64,000 nt of DNA from Corythucha ciliata (GCA_038030265.1 CM075937.1:45364198-45428197); one strand, 5' to 3'. Positions 42,980-56,345 are shown, counted from the stretch's first letter. The notes: generated by a model not told the origin, from the sequence alone. Made by a program: numbers and translations.

Positions 42980-44075
42980 GTAGCGGTGGCAATGCTAGCC
43001 GCTAGGGGGGGGGGGGGAATCACGATTCTATCGAACAAAAACATTAAGGTGAAAGCAAATTTTGGCTTTTCAATTAGTGTTAAGGATTACGATTAAAACT
43101 TAAGCAATGCGCCCTGCCCAAAACATAATTTCTTCAATCAGATCCCATTTATCAAGTATCCCTTCCTCACTCTAACCATTCACCCTCTCCAACTTCTCAG
43201 AAGGAAAAAAAAAGAGGGTTAGGGCGTCCTTCAGAGTCGTCCAAATGTCATTCAACCGCCTCTTACAGGAATGTCGTCCTTAAATCCCCCCCCCCCACCA
43301 CCACCGCCACTCAGGCTAATGAATTGAACAATTTTGCGAGCAGTGGAGGGGATGTTTACTTGCATTTTTTTCCTTCTCACAGACCCGTGTTTTACGCTAT
43401 GTTCTTAGAGGACGGGAGAGGTGAAAGGATGATATGAAGGAAAAAAAAAAAAAAAAAAAATACAACTCATCGACAACATTTTAGGCAGTTTTAAAATATC
43501 TGACGACAACTTAGAAGACGATTAGATTAAAGAGGCGGCTGGGCAACATTCCACAACATAAAATTCATTTTATTTTTAGGGTTTAAATTCTATTCTTTTC
43601 GTCGGCCTTGATCCTAAAAATACCGATATAAATATACATAAAACATAATGACTGATCCGCGTATATAGAAAACAGGGTTAACGCCTCCTATCCAACCGTC
43701 ACCAGAGAATGATTCCCTCCGTATTTCAAGGAAAGAGTTGCTTGCCCAGCCTCGATTATAATGCAGTGTCCTCATTATTCCATGCAATTTTAGGGGAGGG
43801 GGACGACCCCAAAGTGGGAGATTTGATCTTTTTCATTACTCGATATTCTAAGAGTGGATCACAATAAGGATACAATGTGTGGCCGAGCCTGTATAGAGAT
43901 TTTTGTGGTCAGAGCTTCTAGTGGTTTTAAGGATTTTTGTGGTTACATGGTTTTGTGGTGTTTTTGCCATTGTCTTCAAGCTACCGTGCTTACAGATGAA
44001 CGCCACCGCCGTCATAAGGAACATATGTTTGGGCTGGGAGTTTACCCATGAAATTGTCGTTTTTGAAATTAAGTC
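42980..44075. other. No gene recognised
   Basis: Poly-G at 43004-43017, poly-C near 43288, poly-A 43439-43460, and a GT-rich stretch at 43900-43970 (TTTTGTGGT repeats like those at 61220-61290). Nothing coding was supported. Confidence 0.5.
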
Positions 44076-44259
44076 AGCATGAAGGCTTGGCCACACATGT
44101 GTCCTACCCCGGGGGGTCCCCAACGACATGTGTGCATAAGGACATTGGCCAAATACATTCCATTATTACCAACATTGCCTAGAAACGGACCAGCTGGACA
44201 TTGAAACGAATTTCAAAATACAGTTGGCAAATATTGACACAAGTGTGGCCGAGCCTTTA
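44076..44259. mobile_element. Small MITE with ~20 bp TIRs
   Basis: AGGCTTGGCCACACATGTGT at the left end is mirrored by ACACAAGTGTGGCCGAGCCT at the right. A further right-type end, TGTGTGGCCGAGCCTG, lies at about 43878, suggesting a second, partly lost copy to the left. Confidence 0.68.
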
Positions 44260-45655
44260 GCCCATCCAAACATCAAACCGCACACGGCTCAAACCACAAA
44301 AACGACACCTCATAAAGACGGTTGGGAAAAACCTAAAGTCCGTTATTAAGGATGTCCAATGCGCTAGTCGGTTGTCCGTCTATTAATACAAACATGTCAA
44401 TACCCCCACCCCCACAACCATTCTTTATCAGCATTAATGCTAGCTATTTCCACGATGCTTTAAATTGGTCGCTGTCAGCCAACCAGAGTCAAGGTAAAAC
44501 CACCGTTGGCTTTTGGGGAACCTCCGAGTACAAGTCGCACACTGCTATAGTAGCCGTATGTGAACGGACTTAGACTCGTTAAACGCCTTTACCGGGTTTC
44601 AGGCACAAAGTTTCTGATGAACAACGAACGATGCATAGTACGCTTGTTCATTTTTGTAAGAAATTCGAGAGAGCGTTAACAAAAATGACACTAACCCCGC
44701 TCTGAAAAGTTTTTGTTGCAGCTTGCAGTAAACCGCAATTAAATCCTGTTTGGCGCTATAATCGGACTAAATAAAAAAAAAGGGTGCGGCACACTCACGC
44801 GCTCTCCGTTCAAAAGATAAGGATAAAACGGAATTTGTAAATTTACGGGACATCAATGGGAGATTTAGAAAAAAATGACCGTGGCTAGAGGAGTGTACGG
44901 AAGGGGGGTGGTAGTGAAGAGGAAAGGAGGGACTCGAAATAGAAAAAAAAAGTGTCTCGAATGAAACGTTCCTCTCCGACTTCCTGTCAACCCCCCTACC
45001 CTTCCCGTACCAACTACTCACAATTATTGGTTGTGAGGCACCGTAACTAAATCTATTCTTGCCTTCAACGGTGTAAAAAAAGGCAAATAGGACGTTGAGG
45101 ATGGACAGAGAAGAAGAGGGTAAGCACTCTCTAGAGCAGATTCTTCAATGAATTCGTGAGTGTAGTGAAAGTGCTCTGTAGAGTAAGGCTTCTCCCTCCG
45201 AGCACCACAACCATAGACTGTTTCTATCAAAGCCTTCGCCCCCACCCCACCTCGTCATCACACTTCATGACCATGCCGAGTAAAAAGAGGCTTCCACGTC
45301 CAATGTTCCGAAGAAGAAGGTGTGAGAGCCCCAAAGAAGAGACCCCAAAGCACTCAAGCAAGTAAAATCGTCGTTCAGTAAAAGGCTCTCTCACTCCCCC
45401 CCCCCACACCGCTCCACCAATCCATTCTATAGCTTCCATGAGTCTTTTATATTTTTCAAAGAACCCGTAGAAGTTCTGGGAGGAGCGGGGGCGGGGGCTG
45501 GAACAGCTTGTGCCCATATACAGAAAATTCATGGCCAGGAGATGGAAACAAGACGGGGGTTTTTTAAATTTTTACCATTGATTCAAAAGAATCTGAGGGA
45601 GCAGTCGTCAATCGACCAACTCGTACAAAAAAAATCGACCATGACTCTAAAAAAA

Positions 45656-45702
45656 AATTAGAATAATAATAATAAATAAACAAACAAATAAATAAATAAA
45701 AA
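45656..45702 (+). repeat. AAT/AAAT/AAAC microsatellite
   Basis: Mixed AAT, AAAC and AAAT repeats over about 45 bp. Similar simple repeats: (GA)n at 19457-19474 in CCDC40 intron 1, and (AAT)n at 52174-52195. Confidence 0.8.
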
Positions 45703-47021
45703 TCCGGGGGTAGGGTAGCACTAAAGTATCAGGTGAGTCCGGGGAATCAGAGGGTTTGATGCGGGGGGGTATATGGAGAAAAGCACACTACAGAATTGAG
45801 AATAAGGACTATGTGGGGGGCGGATGCGGGGGGGCATATTTAGGGAGTGTTAGCTTTCCTCATTCAGGTCGGAGGGCGACGTTGCCGGATTGGACGTCGT
45901 GCGGGACTAGGCGCGAGTCAAGTCATGGCAACGTCGCACTCTTCTGCCCTTCTGTGTCTATCTCTCACTCTCACACAGCCTACACCACCACGTCCGGTCA
46001 TCTCCTTTCGTACCGCAGCATCCTTTTCACAAGATCATTGGTAGACAAGGGAGGTGGTGAGGGAGGATGGAGGGAATAGAGCAACCATCTCTGGTGAAAA
46101 AAAAAAAAAAAAAAATCCCCATTTTCACTTCCCTTTAAATCAGAAAACAGCAGGTCGAAAGTACTTCTTGGACTAATTAAAGAAAAAAGATGAACGAAAC
46201 AAGAGAACTGGATGAAGAACTGCGGAAATCCAGGAGTTCATTCAAAAAAACGGCTCGAGCAACTTCCAAAAGTATTAATTCCGATTCAATCATCAAATTC
46301 CTTTTTCTTTGTAGCTAAATGAGCCCTGGGAGAAACAAAGAATTTGACGTTTAACAACACGCTTTTTGCCGTCTGTCAAATTAGTAAAAGTACCTATCAG
46401 TTGTATCGTATTTACGCTCGTTGAGCGTGATACGCTAAAAATCTATGATTTTGTCCCCCCCCCCTCCATTTCGGCTACACTACTCGACCGGGCACCAACG
46501 TCTGGGTTAGTGCAAACGACGTAGAATTTATCGCTCTTATGACCTGCGTTCGTTTTTGAGCTACGGATGAAAAATTGAAGAAAAAAAAAATCCGAACTTT
46601 TGGGAAAAGTCGTGGAATCATCCACACTCGGATGAAATCCCTCGCTGCCACTGCATGACAGCAATTATTTAACCGCTTCACTGTCTTTAGAAAAGAACGC
46701 GAAGCTTTCATCGACTTTTCAAAGACATTCGTTATTACATTCTTACATCCGACGTCATAAACTTGTTATCCAGACAACAAAAACCAGTCAAATTGCTTCT
46801 TTATTTATATAAGATATAAAGGTATTTATCTTAATAACCAATCTGCTAGGAATTGTGAATCTGTTATGATCATGGAAAAATAATTAATTAAGTCTCCGAC
46901 CTCTCAAGTGAGATAATCTAATCGATTTTTTTTTTTCAAATGAAGAATTCGAGTAACGTAGATTATTACTTTATTGGCGTCACTCATACATGAAGGCTAT
47001 GTAGGAGGACAAGGCCCTCAT

Positions 47022-47970
47022 GGAAAATCCGTTAAATCTCGCTGCGGGCGACCTCGGGTGGAACAGGGAGGGTGACGTGTTTGTCGTTCGCGGGCCCATA
47101 ACAAGATTTGTCAACATCGCGTTGATCAATGGTTAGAACAATTTTAGCACATTCGGGGCAGTTGGTGCTGTTGCTAACTGAAAGGATTTCCGAAGATCAT
47201 TGCTCATCCAGGTATATAAACTTATAATTGTTCGAAAAGCAATGATCCCCGGGCACTTCTGAGACGAACCAAGCCCCAGGGAGTGGAGGACCCCGAAAGT
47301 CGACGAGAACTATAACCACCGCGAGTACAAAACGGGGGACTTCTATTGTGAAGATGCGGCACCTCCGCTCCGTGGGAGAGCTGCCCAGCAAAAAAGCTCT
47401 GTGCATACTCGGTTCAGCTTTTGAGGTGATGATAGAACCTGCAGTTAGTCCAGTGGTGCGGCTGAACGTCCGAGGGCACAAATGGAAGCTGTAGGGCCGC
47501 ACTTCGGATTGCTTAGTGTTGGGTCATGCCGACAGCATTATGAAGTTCAAAATATTTTTACTGTGGTTTGGGGTTTTCGTAAGCAGAGGTTTTGTGCTTA
47601 AGAGGTTCACAATATAGCACGGTATATTTACTTAAAATTCCCCCGGCGAGGGGCCTGGAAGTTCTGAAGCCACAAATTGAGACAGGACCACAGTTCAAAA
47701 TGTCTGGTGGGTCTCAAACCTCAACAAAATTAAGTTCACTTTCGAACAGACTTGACAGGAAATCCGTTAAATTTGGCAACGTTGATTTAGCAACAGGATT
47801 ACGGCTACGAACAGCGACCAATGTTTCCGCCAGAAACTATCATAGGAGACGGACAGAGAATGCGGGAAGGGGACTGACTTTTCGAGCCCGATTTACCTGC
47901 CCCCAGAGTACTCGGGGGGTGAGCACACCTCTAAAACTTGAAACAAAACTTCTCGTTAACTTCAGGGGGA
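47022..47970 (+). other. Cluster of short unassigned plus-strand ORFs
   Basis: Three consecutive short frames look more protein-like than the surroundings: ATG at 47022 (starts MENPLNLAAGDLGW, 38 codons), about 47340-47494 (ends VVRLNVRGHKWKL), and ATG 47700 (starts MSGGSQTSTKLSSLSNR, stop at 47973-47975). The minus strand at 47502-47197 is also open. No family was recognised; this could be a small multi-exon gene, a transposon relic or chance. Confidence 0.2.
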
Positions 47971-48710
47971 CATGATTTAAACGAATAAATCAGTTGGACG
48001 ATAAATTATAGCTATGTGGTGTGTGTGTGAGTGTGGATTAACGACACGCGAAAAACTCTTCTCATTCCATTCATTGTGACTATGTTCACTACTATATTTT
48101 TTCTTAATAATGCATGAATATGCATTATTATGACTTCGCTCGCGACTTTCCTTTTTTTCCCCCCTTCGCAGTCATTCACAAAATTAAGCGCTTGGGTAAC
48201 TCTACGGTATTTTTACAATACGCGATGCACGCAACACAGAAAAATATTTCGCTCAACGACTGTGTTTTGTTGGTCGGGGCATCCTCCTACATCAAACCCT
48301 CACAAAAACATAATTAACAGGAACAGGATGAAAGGAAATGACTGTGACTGAATAGTGGGGGGGGGGGGTTGAATAACTGTTTTTACGTCATCATTCCTGA
48401 AAAGGGCTCCGCTAATCAAAAATTTGACGTTTTTGTAAGACGCGCAGTTATTATTTACTACGGTGCTTGGCGCGTTTTACTATAGGAGAAAAATGGTTCA
48501 GGGTTGAGCAACGTTATACATAAAAAGCCTCAATGAAGGTCACAAATAATTTTAATTGTTTTTACGTTCGCATTTCAAGGATAAAAAGATGGACATCTAG
48601 TTATCCGAAATGAAAGGAACGGAAGTGTTTGACGTATACGGGCGAAAAAGTTTTCCTTTTAAAAATAGACAAAACAATAACGATTGTTGGGCGGGGTTTC
48701 ACTAGTGGTT

Positions 48711-49063
48711 GCTCGACCCCCCTCCAGTCACCTATACTTTTGCACGTAAATTTTGGCCGTATTTATACGCCAATCCCGGATTTCAAAGTCTCTTTTGATC
48801 TCCAGGAAATTCTACAGGAGCGTTAGATCTTATTTTTTCACGTTTCATTCTAGAAATAACTGTAAAACACCTTCGAACTTTGATCTGGGAAATTCACGCT
48901 CTTCCGTCGCTTTATTTTGAAAAGTAAAAATCTATAACGCTCCTGTAGAACTTAATTCCTGAAGATTGAAATGAGACTCTAAAATTCGGAATTGGCGTAG
49001 GAATACGGCCAAAATTTATGTGCAAAAGTAAAGGTAGGGGCAGGACTGTAGGGGGGGGGTTGA
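48711..49063. mobile_element. Foldback element, ~125 bp arms
   Basis: The left arm with CTTTTGCACGTAAATTTTGG and CTACAGGAGCGTTAGAT is mirrored on the right by ATCTATAACGCTCCTGTAG and CCAAAATTTATGTGCAAAAG. Loop about 95 bp. There is no ORF. C-rich and G-rich runs mark the two ends. Confidence 0.8.
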
Positions 49064-52000
49064 GGAATAACTTGTGTAACCCCCTCCCCTCCGACTACTC
49101 CAAAACGCGTCGAAACAACCGCGAAAACCCCCAAAATGACTTCTGAGTTATTATTCTCGCCCCTATCCCATCAACGCCCAACATATGTTACAAGAGGGGA
49201 GGGGGGTACTGTTGAAAGTAAAATTTTGGTAAGCATATCCGTGTGCAACTACAATACGCGTTTGAAAAAAGATAAAAATATACCTATGAAAAAATAAAAC
49301 ATTTCCAAGGATTTAATTGTAGAGAGGGGAAAGAGAAAGAGAGAGTAAGAGAGTCGTCTAAACAGTTGAGACAATTTGGGCGAATGCCGAGGAATCAGGT
49401 CTGTTCTAATGAAGGGGGAGGAGGCGATTTTTTGATGGAAAAGCCCCCCTCCTCACACTCTATTCCACGCTCTAGACAAAAAAGCCTTAATGAGTCTTTG
49501 TCCTTCAAAACCAGATGAGTGGGAATACTCGCATTGATTTCTTTTTCAAGTTCAAAGAAACATCTAACCAGACGCGTTTAACTAAAAACAAGAAGAAGCC
49601 ATTGTTTACTAATTGATTAAATTTATGCGAGGGAAGGAGAGAGAAAAAAAAAGTTAGCGTTTTCACTAAGAGGCCTGTCCTTCATTCCCAAAACTCATAC
49701 ACGAGGACACTCATCCATACACAAAACTCAAACATTCAAGAGAGATATATTTAGTACCGCCTATAAATAAGCCCCCAGTCGAGTTTGTTACGCAATCCAA
49801 CTCTGTTCACCCTTCGTAACTTCTCTAAATCAAGCTTTTTTTATTCGTACAAATACCTCCATAGAACGGAAGTCAATGAGTGTGTGAAGGATGCATTTTA
49901 CCAAAAATGTATTTAAAAAAAAATAAAATTAAGATAATAACATTATTTGCATCAAGAAAAAAGTGCAGTATTTAGCTAAAATGATTTCATTATCGCAGTG
50001 TTAACACAATTTTTTCCGATAAAAACGATTATGATCCGCCGACAAAGTGGGGTTTCTAGGATTTTTGTAAAAATTTGATTATTCGAAAATGTTTGTCTCT
50101 TTATAACGCCCCGAGAGAGAAAAAAAGGAATCAAATCGCGTGATAGCGATATAGGAGGAGAGCCAGGTGGACCGGATACGAGCCTGTTAAAAAAGGGCGT
50201 CTTCCCCCCCTCCCAACCAACTAACAGGCTTCAAACTTCTTTGGTTCGTTCCCCATACAAGAAGATATATCCTTCTTGTTTTTCCCTTCCCCCCGCCGCC
50301 ACCATGTACAACCACGCAGACTCCCCCCCCCCCTTCGACCACTTGGGTTCATCACTGTGTGTGTGTGAGAAAGAGGATGTTGGACGCGGGGAGTGTTGTT
50401 TCTTTGCTGACTTCCTGTGCAGTGAGGGGGGGGGGGATTTAGATAGAAAGAGTGAGAAAGGAGGCATATGTAAAAAAAAGGGCCTGTTATGGGGGGGGGG
50501 ACGGTGATGAACATGGTTCGGGACGAGAGGGACCTTAAAGAAACATTGAAACGTCCTTTTAAGGCAAGCCTACCTGCTTTAAATGCTCATGTGAAGAGAC
50601 TAAAGGTGGCACGAATCATTCAAAAAAGGATGAAGGGGGAGGAATCTCAGTCATAACTCATAAGGAACGGCAATGGAAGATCACCAACAAAAAATTTCAT
50701 TCTCTGAACACTTCATATTTTTTATTTAAAGCCTAAAATTTAACGAAATTTCAAACAGGACACACCTAATTCTCCTGTTCTCCCTATCACGGTGCGTGGG
50801 GGTCTTGTCCTCGTCAGACAGGTTAACTTGATTTCTTAAGGAGGCGCTTTCGAAGCCCCCCCCCCCCACCGAGACTTTGAAAGAAAAAATACCTGAAACG
50901 ACATTCTCGTTTTAATAAGAATGGGAAGACTCAAAATAAGAGCCCCAACCACCCCCGCTCTTCACCCCAGTCCCACCCCACAGCCCGCACAGTTTAGCTA
51001 TAAATGAGCTAGACTGGTGGTTCAGTCTTTGGCTACGTCACAATTTTTGTCTGATGTTTCCAAGAAGAAAGAATGCATCAGTCAAAATCGAGGAAATTTG
51101 AGTTTGTGTCAACACGCAGACTGGCCAGAGTGTAACAGCAATGTTTTTTGCGGCATTCCTCGTGGACCATTTTTAACAAAACATCACCACAAAGAGAACA
51201 ACTCCTCCATCCCTCTAAAAAACCGGAAGAATCAACCATTTAACTAATGGTGAAATAGTAAATGATTCATGATAAAAAAAAAAATTAACGTACCCACCTA
51301 ATCCCTTTGGGGCCCATCACAAAAAAATTTGAACTTCGAAAAAAGAGGATGCACGCGCTTTAACAGAGGAGGAGAGGGTACGACCGGTTAAAGAGAACCC
51401 AAGAACCCATGAAGGAAGAGGATTCCACCGAGTACCCCTCCTCATCAAGAAGAACTGGGGAGACCACGACGTTGAGGAAGAGTAGAGGAGTAAAAAAAAA
51501 AAAAAAGAGAGAGAGAGATTTGAGTGAGATAGGAAATAACTTCCCGAGCGAGTCCTTGTCGAGTGACCTTAGCCAGTGCTACTGGAGTTACCCGGCCGTG
51601 CCGCCGAAGGAGGGATATATTCAAGAAATACGAAGAAGGAAGAAAGCGGTTACGGGCGGAGGTAAGCCCCCTCCCGCCGCTGATACCACGTATGAAAGAG
51701 AAAGAAAGAGAAGGATTCAGTGACTTTTTTCTTTCAAGAAAAAAATCTCAAAAAGCTCCCCCCCCCCCGCCACACCATCACAATACAAGACGACAGCAAG
51801 AGGACTCCGCCATGGTTAAGACGGTGATGATGAAGAAGAAGTAGAAAGGATCTTTTCTTCTTCTTCTCCTTCACTCACCACCTTATTTCTTTCACACAAC
51901 CTTCTCAGTCCTCAACAGGAAGAGGGCCCACAGTAAATCCTCTCTCCGGCAAGGCATTCCAGAGGCATGTGCCGTAAATTTCTAAGTGAAAACTTGAAAT

Positions 52001-52500
52001 TTCTTTAATAACGAACAAAATGGTGGCTGGGCACGAGGGAATAAAATTTCCTTGGAGGTGTTAATACCTTAGAGCTTTTTTATCTTGGAAAAAGTGTGCG
52101 CAAGAGGCGAGGCACACAACTAGAATGTCTCCAAAGTGTTCTAAGAATCCCAACGGAAAGACGTTGAAAAAAAAAATAATAATAATAATAATAATCGCTC
52201 GGAAAAGTCATCAGAAGAGCAAGAATTCCTAGAAATGTTCTTGAGCTAACAACATTTTCGAAAGGAATTTCGATATTGTCATGCAAAAGAGCAATTAAGG
52301 TTTTCTCCTTCGGCCTTAAAGTACAGCTGGACGGGACTAAGAGTCTCGAGGGAGGCTATCATTCCCAGAAAATTATTCCCCGTGGACCTCTTAAGGAAAC
52401 GTGTTAATCCCAAGAAAAATTCAACGTGGGAATTTTTTCTTAATTATAATGAACAAAACCGTGTTAGGTTGGTGGTAGGGTTTAACGTTTGGACCACCAA
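49064..52500. other. No gene recognised; homopolymer-rich
   Basis: Contains purine-rich tracts (51360-51720), several poly-C/poly-G runs (50219, 50320, 50425, 50860) and short ORFs of low complexity only. No splice-consistent exon chain was found on either strand. Confidence 0.5.
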
Positions 52501-52759
52501 TAAACTGGCACCGAAGTGTATGGGTTCTCGCTGACCCTGGTTTGCGCTAGGTCAGGTTCTGCGCTGGGTGATCCAGTGGCACCTTCGTTTTTGGGAGTCG
52601 TTACATCAGCTCTCCCATTATTGCAGGGGAGGTTTTATGGGGGGGCCGTGGGGGCGATCGCCACCCCCGTCAGCTCAGCCACCCTCAAAGAAACAAGAGG
52701 TGAATAAAAAGAGAAGGAGAAGGGAAAGCAAATCAGATATCAAGATCCTAGAACTATAG

Positions 52760-53620
52760 GAAATCGGAAAATAGCTTGCTTTTGCATTAATTGGTACTTC
52801 CAATTTGCGGGCGAATTAGTGAAATTGGCTTTTGAAGGAACCAAATCTGAGACATTTGGTTACGGAAGAGCGAAGAGAGGGTGAAATTGTGGTTTAAAAG
52901 AGCCAAACCCACGAAATTTTGCTGTTAAAGAGCATATCCCACGGAATTTGGGGCATAAGAGAGCAAAATTGCCGTTAAGCTGAATTTGAAAAAGACGAAT
53001 GTGGAAGTTTTCCGTTTGTAAATCGTCGTAACTATAGAGTTTGTAATACCGAAAATTACGAAATTTTGCTTTTTGAGTTACCCAAATCCATAAATTTGGT
53101 TTTAGAAAAAGATAAATTAGCTTTCGAATTAGTCAAAGCATTTAGGAAAAACTCGCAAAATTAATGTTTGAAACTACATGAATTCTGTTTCAAAGAAGCC
53201 AAATCCACGACATTTCGTTATGGAAGAGCGAAATTCCTTGGTGACATTGTCGTCTGAAAAGGCCAGTCATGGCATTTGATTCTCCAACGAACCAATAATT
53301 AGTTTTCGCATTAAAGAAAATTATAGAAGAGCTTATGCCATGCAATTTGATTCATCGCAATGTCTTAAATCGCCGAAATCGGGTTTTGAAAGAGCCAAAT
53401 CCAAGAGATTTAGTTTTGAAAGAGCGAATGACCGCGAAATTGGGGTTTGAAACAGCCAAACCAACGGAATTATGTTTTTGATCAAAAATCCCAAAAATTT
53501 TGATTTGAACGAGCTAAATGCGTAAAATTTGGTTTTCAGAAGTCGAAACTTGGGTTTAAAATAGACTCAATGGCGATATTTGATTTTAGAAGGAGCCAAA
53601 CGCGCAGGATTTGTTGTGGA
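52760..53620. repeat. Degenerate array, unit about GAAAGAGCCAAATCCACGAAATTTGGTTTT
   Basis: About 25 units of about 30 bp with GAGC(C)AAA, ACGAAAT and TTTGGTTTT elements. The unit closely resembles the interior of 31584-32570. TIRs were not found; GGGGGGGCCGTGGGGGCGA-type sequence at 52640 may be a decayed end. Confidence 0.72.
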
Positions 53621-54299
53621 TCACATGTTGAGCCAAAATGACACGGTTTTTGATAGAATTTTCTGGATTCTGGGGCCGTATTTCAAGATTTTTGTTTTAA
53701 TCCAATCTCCAACACTAAATCCACCCAGAGTCTTGAGCAGATATCTGACACTACAATGGCTTTTGGGAAACAGAGTCAGTGGGCTTTCGGGCTATTGTTT
53801 TTTTTTATAAGAAATAAAGGAATTAGACAAATATAGTATAAGAGTGGTTGGAGGGTAGGGTGAGAAAATTTTACCGTCACTCCTGTCACGGAGGCCTAAA
53901 ACCGCCTCTGCATTATTATACGGCGGAATTCCCGGGTTGATATAACAGCTAGGGATAGGAGGAATATAGGTTCCAGTGGCCTAAAGGTTTAAGGAAGCTT
54001 TAAACCACAAAAAAAACCACAATCATATAAAACTCAAACCACGGAGAGCCCTAAAAACAGGAAAAAAAATCACTACTAAAAAAAATCAGAAAGTGATCGC
54101 GACCGCAAAACTATGGACGGCATAACATAGGTACTGAAGGGTTGTTTGATCTAAAAATTACCACATTTTATCGTATTTGATAAGTTTTACTTTATTTAAT
54201 GAGGAGAACAAATTGGTAGAGAAATTGTGGTATTTTCACTCATAATTCTGGCTGAGGATGGTACCGAAAGACAAATCATGGTATTACTTGACCATAATT

Positions 54300-54506
54300 A
54301 TGTCTGGCAACGCTGCCTATAGCCGGTCAAGAAGATCAACGTACCCGCCCTTCGATTTAATTGCAACTTCTTCCCCGCCCCGCCCGCCACGGGTTGTCCC
54401 GCTGTTTACCAAAGAGAAGAAAGGATTTATCAAGCCGAAGTTTCATGGAGGGGGTAAGGCGAAGTACACCTATAGATGGGTTCATCAGAGGAGTGCTAAA
54501 GCCTAA
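54300..54506 (+). CDS. Hypothetical 68-residue basic protein
   Basis: ATG at 54300 gives MSGNAAYSRSRRSTYPPF, a proline-rich middle and a basic, aromatic tail (FIKPKFHGGGKAKYTYRW). The composition is protein-like and differs from nearby AT-rich DNA. No homologue was recognised. Confidence 0.25.
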   Translation: MSGNAAYSRSRRSTYPPFDLIATSSPPRPPRVVPLFTKEKKGFIKPKFHGGGKAKYTYRWVHQRSAKA

Positions 54507-55291
54507 GTCCACGACGAGCTATAGGTAGAGTGTTTTCCGTTTGCACAAAAATCTGCCGCAGGGTAGTTCATTTCCACTCGTCCTCGTCGAATGGTGAACT
54601 TGCATGAATCCCGATTTGGGAGAAAAGTAAACCGGTGAATTATTGACACATGGACAGCAGAAGGATATCAACGGTGGTGTTGCAGCCCGATTGGTGCATT
54701 TGGTGATTTCTAAATAAATTTCAAAGTGAAGGGATGGATGGTGCGAGGGGAAGTGACGTCAATGGTCACTTGTGAAGCATCTGAGGGAACTATAACATTT
54801 TTGTTTACAAATAACAAGAAAAATTGTCCCCCTGAAAATGATTCTTACCCCCCTCTTCCATTTCAATGCATAACCTTTGACGTAATCAAACCCACACTCA
54901 ATTTTTTTAAAAATTCGCTTTAAAAAAAATCCTTGAATGATTTCAATGCTTAATGTGAGCAATAGCCTTGTGGAAGAGCCCTCTTCAAGAAACACCAGTG
55001 CTTGAAAAATCTGCAAGTTCCCCATTAAATCATATGCTAATGGAAAAGACGGGGGAAAATGAACTGTCCCCGGGTGCAGAACTTTATGGAAATCTCTATA
55101 GAATTTCAGTCACAACAGGCATCTCAAGGTTCATTATAAAAAAATAATTAGTCCTACAGCGGCTTGAAGTTAGTTTTCATTCGATTTAGCTTGGAAAACT
55201 ATTTCCACCAATGTCAAATTTTGTTATTTTTTCCCATCCCACTTTTGACTTCCTCCACTTCGACAGTATTTTATTGTAAAACCCATTATAT

Positions 55292-55580
55292 CAAGGTGAC
55301 TAAACTTTACTATAAGTGCCGCAGATTTCCCTCTGCCCATCAGGAGGGAGGAGTGGGGGACTGACGTCACCAGCAGTCCTTTACTCCCGATTGCTCACCC
55401 TAGAGCAGCAGAGCAAGTTAATTTTGAAATTGAAGTTTATGAATTCTCAAAAATCACAACCCAATAACAATTAATAATGTACTGGGTCCAGCGCAAAGGC
55501 GGTTGGGACTGCTCGTGACGTTCGTGAAGGACAGTAATGGCCGAAGATCTGCGGCACCTATAGAAAGTTTAGTCACCTTG
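55292..55580. mobile_element. Foldback/MITE, ~45 bp outer arms
   Basis: CAAGGTGACTAAACTTTACT at the left is mirrored by AGAAAGTTTAGTCACCTTG at the right, continuing through GTGCCGCAGAT. Weaker pairing continues inward (GACGTCACCAGCAGTCC against GGGACTGCTCGTGACG). Non-coding. Confidence 0.78.
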
Positions 55581-56065
55581 CATTGTTTCGCGAGTGCAAC
55601 ACTTTTGAGGAAAATCATTGGGTTTCATTCAATTTTGCAGAATAAGTCAATGAAATCACATGGTTTTCTACACTAGCGTAGCTAGTGCAAAACAATGGAA
55701 CGAACCTAACATGTATAATCGAATCGTATAATTGAAGTCTAGAAATAAAATTGACTAGGGTACGATTTGGGGGGGGGGGGCTAGTTTTACCCCGGTTTTA
55801 CCTGAAGCGTCTCCAAAAGTTCTTATGACGCCCCTCCCCATCAAGAAAAATAGTGAATGGTGCGTAGCCCCTCCCCGTCCCACCATCATTATAGGTTAGT
55901 GACATTTAACGTGAGTTGTGTGACCATGATACATGAATGAAATTTACTTTCACAGTAGGTATTTGTAAACCCCCCGAACGACAAACCTGAAACCAATAAA
56001 GTCCCAGAGAAATCTCCGGGTGGGACGGGTCGTCATGGCGGAATTTCTCCAAGAATTATGGTTGT

Positions 56066-56333
56066 AATGCATGCATGAAGTTGTAGACGTTAGGAGCCTA
56101 CTTTGTCAGTCTTCCCTCGGTGAGGAGCGTCGAAAACGAACCGGTTTCGCCTGCTCGCCAACTTCAGCGCATATAGAAGTACAACGAGTTTCAAGATTTT
56201 CAGTTGTACTTCCATAAGCTGAAGATGGCGAGCAGCTGAAACCGCCTACAGCTAAACTTACAACTTTATGCAGGCATTATCTACTAACCATCGTATAGTT
56301 CAAGCGATCTTATTAACATTAACAATTATGGTT
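56066..56333. mobile_element. Hairpin element copy 2, 12 bp TSD
   Basis: Same layout as 3128-3384: ATGCATGCATGAAG start, inverted arms containing TCGCCAACTTCAGC / GCTGAAGATGGCGAGCAG, then a one-sided tail with CTACTAACCATCGTA and AAGCGATC. Arms are diverged and the copy is older. AATTATGGTTGT flanks it exactly at 56054-56065 and 56334-56345, which sets the element limits independently of copy 1. Confidence 0.85.
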
Positions 56334-56345
56334 GTTTTCCCATTT

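Noticed and set aside
47197..47502. 101-codon minus-strand ORF
   Set aside because: No domain, and it competes with plus-strand frames of similar quality; kept only as part of the unassigned cluster.
51409..51844. Lys/Glu/Arg-rich plus-strand ORFs
   Set aside because: Low-complexity purine-rich DNA; no splice-consistent neighbours and frames overlap.
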